Below the pieces are notes generated by a model. The model was not told where the DNA came from, searched no databases, and was given only the letters and a program-made list of their open reading frames with translations. A stretch of 64,000 nucleotides of DNA from Coleofasciculus sp. FACHB-T130 (GTDB lineage: Bacteria; Cyanobacteriota; Cyanobacteriia; Cyanobacteriales; FACHB-T130): NCBI RefSeq assembly GCF_014695375.1, contig NZ_JACJOG010000050.1, positions 62,001-126,000 of the forward strand. The letters are read 5' to 3'. Shown piece after piece: positions 63,098 to 64,000 of this stretch. A program made the translations under genes and the position numbers. Position 1 is the first letter of the stretch. Each line of letters begins with the position of its first letter.

Positions 63098-64000
63098 TTA
63101 GAAGCAAAGAACAGGAAATCTAGTAATTCCGCTAGCTAAGACATCATCAGGATTTATTATCTTATTTTTATGCCGTTCAAGATAATTAATACTTGATTGA
63201 TACTGTCCTCGAAGACATCCAAATACTATATCTCTTGGATTAGCATCTAACTCAAAGTTGAAAGAAATATTATCTAGGATTAAAATTGATACAGCAAGTA
63301 ATTTTGCAACATACCATTCAAGATGAATCCATAAATAATTCCCTGATCGCCCAAAACGTCCTGAATGCACGATTCTATTTCTTGTTTGATACAAACGATC
63401 TAGTTGGTAATCCAAATTTCGCTTAGAAAGAGTTATCAACTTGTGTAAATCTTCCAATTTTTCCCACTTTTCGTTTATATCGCGATATTGCTTGCATAAT
63501 AATGGCTCACTCTGCATATCATGATAAGGATCTTCGGATGTGTTTTTCTTACTTCGATCAATAATCCAGCAAATCCAATCACATAAGCCAATAGGATCAA
63601 ATTCATTGGCTTTGCTGTTATTTTGAGGGGAGTATATTTTTGTCCATTTAATAGCATTCGATGTCGTTCTTATTCGTTGAATTGTAGCATTTACACGCCT
63701 GCCTACCGCTCCTAATGCTAACGTGCTAGATACATTTTTTTTAATAGTTAAAATATCTGCTTCATTTGTTCTAAGTCCCATTAGTGATTCTAGAGCTGTC
63801 CACAGCAATACATAGGAATTTTCTATAGTTGGTACGCTTAATGCAAGATGATATAAATACAGAGATTCTTCAACTTTTCCTAAAACTTCATCTTCAAAAT
63901 CTTGGAGCTTTTTGTATTTTTTTAATGATTCTTCCAAGGTATTGATACGCGCTAAGGGAATAATGGGATCTCTATCATCTATAAAATTTAACTGTGACTC
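63098..64000 (-). CDS. HEPN/Apea-like protein of the RM cluster (5' end outside window)
   Basis: The frame stays open to the window edge, so the start is not visible; a TTG at 63937 is probably internal. Helical features include LYLYHLALSVPTIENSYVLL and WTALESLMGL. LYQTRNRIVHSGRFG contains the R(x4-6)H-type motif (RNRIVH) of HEPN ribonuclease-like domains. HEPN proteins often accompany restriction or abortive-infection systems. Its stop is 3 bp before the hsdM start, so it belongs to the hsd operon. Confidence 0.55.
   Translation of the reverse strand, partial: ESQLNFIDDRDPIIPLARINTLEESLKKYKKLQDFEDEVLGKVEESLYLYHLALSVPTIENSYVLLWTALESLMGLRTNEADILTIKKNVSSTLALGAVGRRVNATIQRIRTTSNAIKWTKIYSPQNNSKANEFDPIGLCDWICWIIDRSKKNTSEDPYHDMQSEPLLCKQYRDINEKWEKLEDLHKLITLSKRNLDYQLDRLYQTRNRIVHSGRFGRSGNYLWIHLEWYVAKLLAVSILILDNISFNFELDANPRDIVFGCLRGQYQSSINYLERHKNKIINPDDVLASGITRFPVLCF

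Overview
The window is chromosomal DNA of a cyanobacterium. GCGATCGC (HIP1) octamers are scattered through genes and spacers. There is a phylloquinone (menaquinone-type) pathway cluster, Vipp1, a kinase-GUN4 fusion, PEP-CTERM proteins and a solanesyl-type diphosphate synthase. Short dispersed palindromic repeats and the mix of paralogues suggest a filamentous, large-genome lineage (Oscillatoriales/Coleofasciculales-like); that placement is inference.

Left part (1-45461), host core. The end of a helicase is followed by a DHNA-CoA thioesterase, then menE-menC-menA on the minus strand and menF-menD on the plus strand. A KAP-family NTPase on the opposite strand separates menD from menB. Next come a small Cys-rich protein, a DciA-like protein, a proline-rich membrane protein, two tandem PspA/Vipp1 genes, a thioredoxin and an aminotransferase. 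Two PEP-CTERM proteins follow, each preceded by the same bipartite motif. Then a response regulator, a 59-aa helical protein, uvrC, a heparinase-like secreted enzyme, a zinc ribbon-kinase-GUN4 fusion, a prenyl diphosphate synthase, murI and an AMIN-amidase, an antiporter and a SIMPL protein. The last stretch holds an orphan HicB beside a broken DUF433 gene, a UDG-like protein, two unknown genes, an intein-split rtcB, a methyltransferase, a HAD phosphatase and tRNA-Ala(CGC).

Right part (about 45476-64000+), a type V-K CRISPR-associated transposon (CAST) inserted 14 bp downstream of the tRNA. In order from the tRNA: a transposon end with regularly spaced TnsB-like sites; a detached degenerate repeat carrying a 17-nt guide identical to the tRNA with a GTA PAM; a six-repeat array plus a decayed repeat; a tracrRNA; and cas12k. 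The cargo is a GmrSD-like DUF262/HNH protein, an HTH pair, an RHH regulator with palindromic operators, an AAA ATPase plus a STAND NTPase with 14 WD40 blades, a MerR-type regulator (possible CvkR), a Cas2-fold protein behind a predicted RNA pseudoknot, and hsdS-hsdM with a HEPN-like gene running off the window. tnsB, tnsC, tniQ and the far end are not in the window and should lie beyond 64000.

How it works together: the detached guide, with Cas12k and the tracrRNA, explains the element's position. The PAM-to-end distance is 66 nt, which fits what is known of ShCAST. The cargo reads as a defence island. The most novel-looking items are the pseudoknot-led Cas2-like unit, the duplicated scar flanking the AAA-STAND cassette, and the repeat invasion of men coding sequences.
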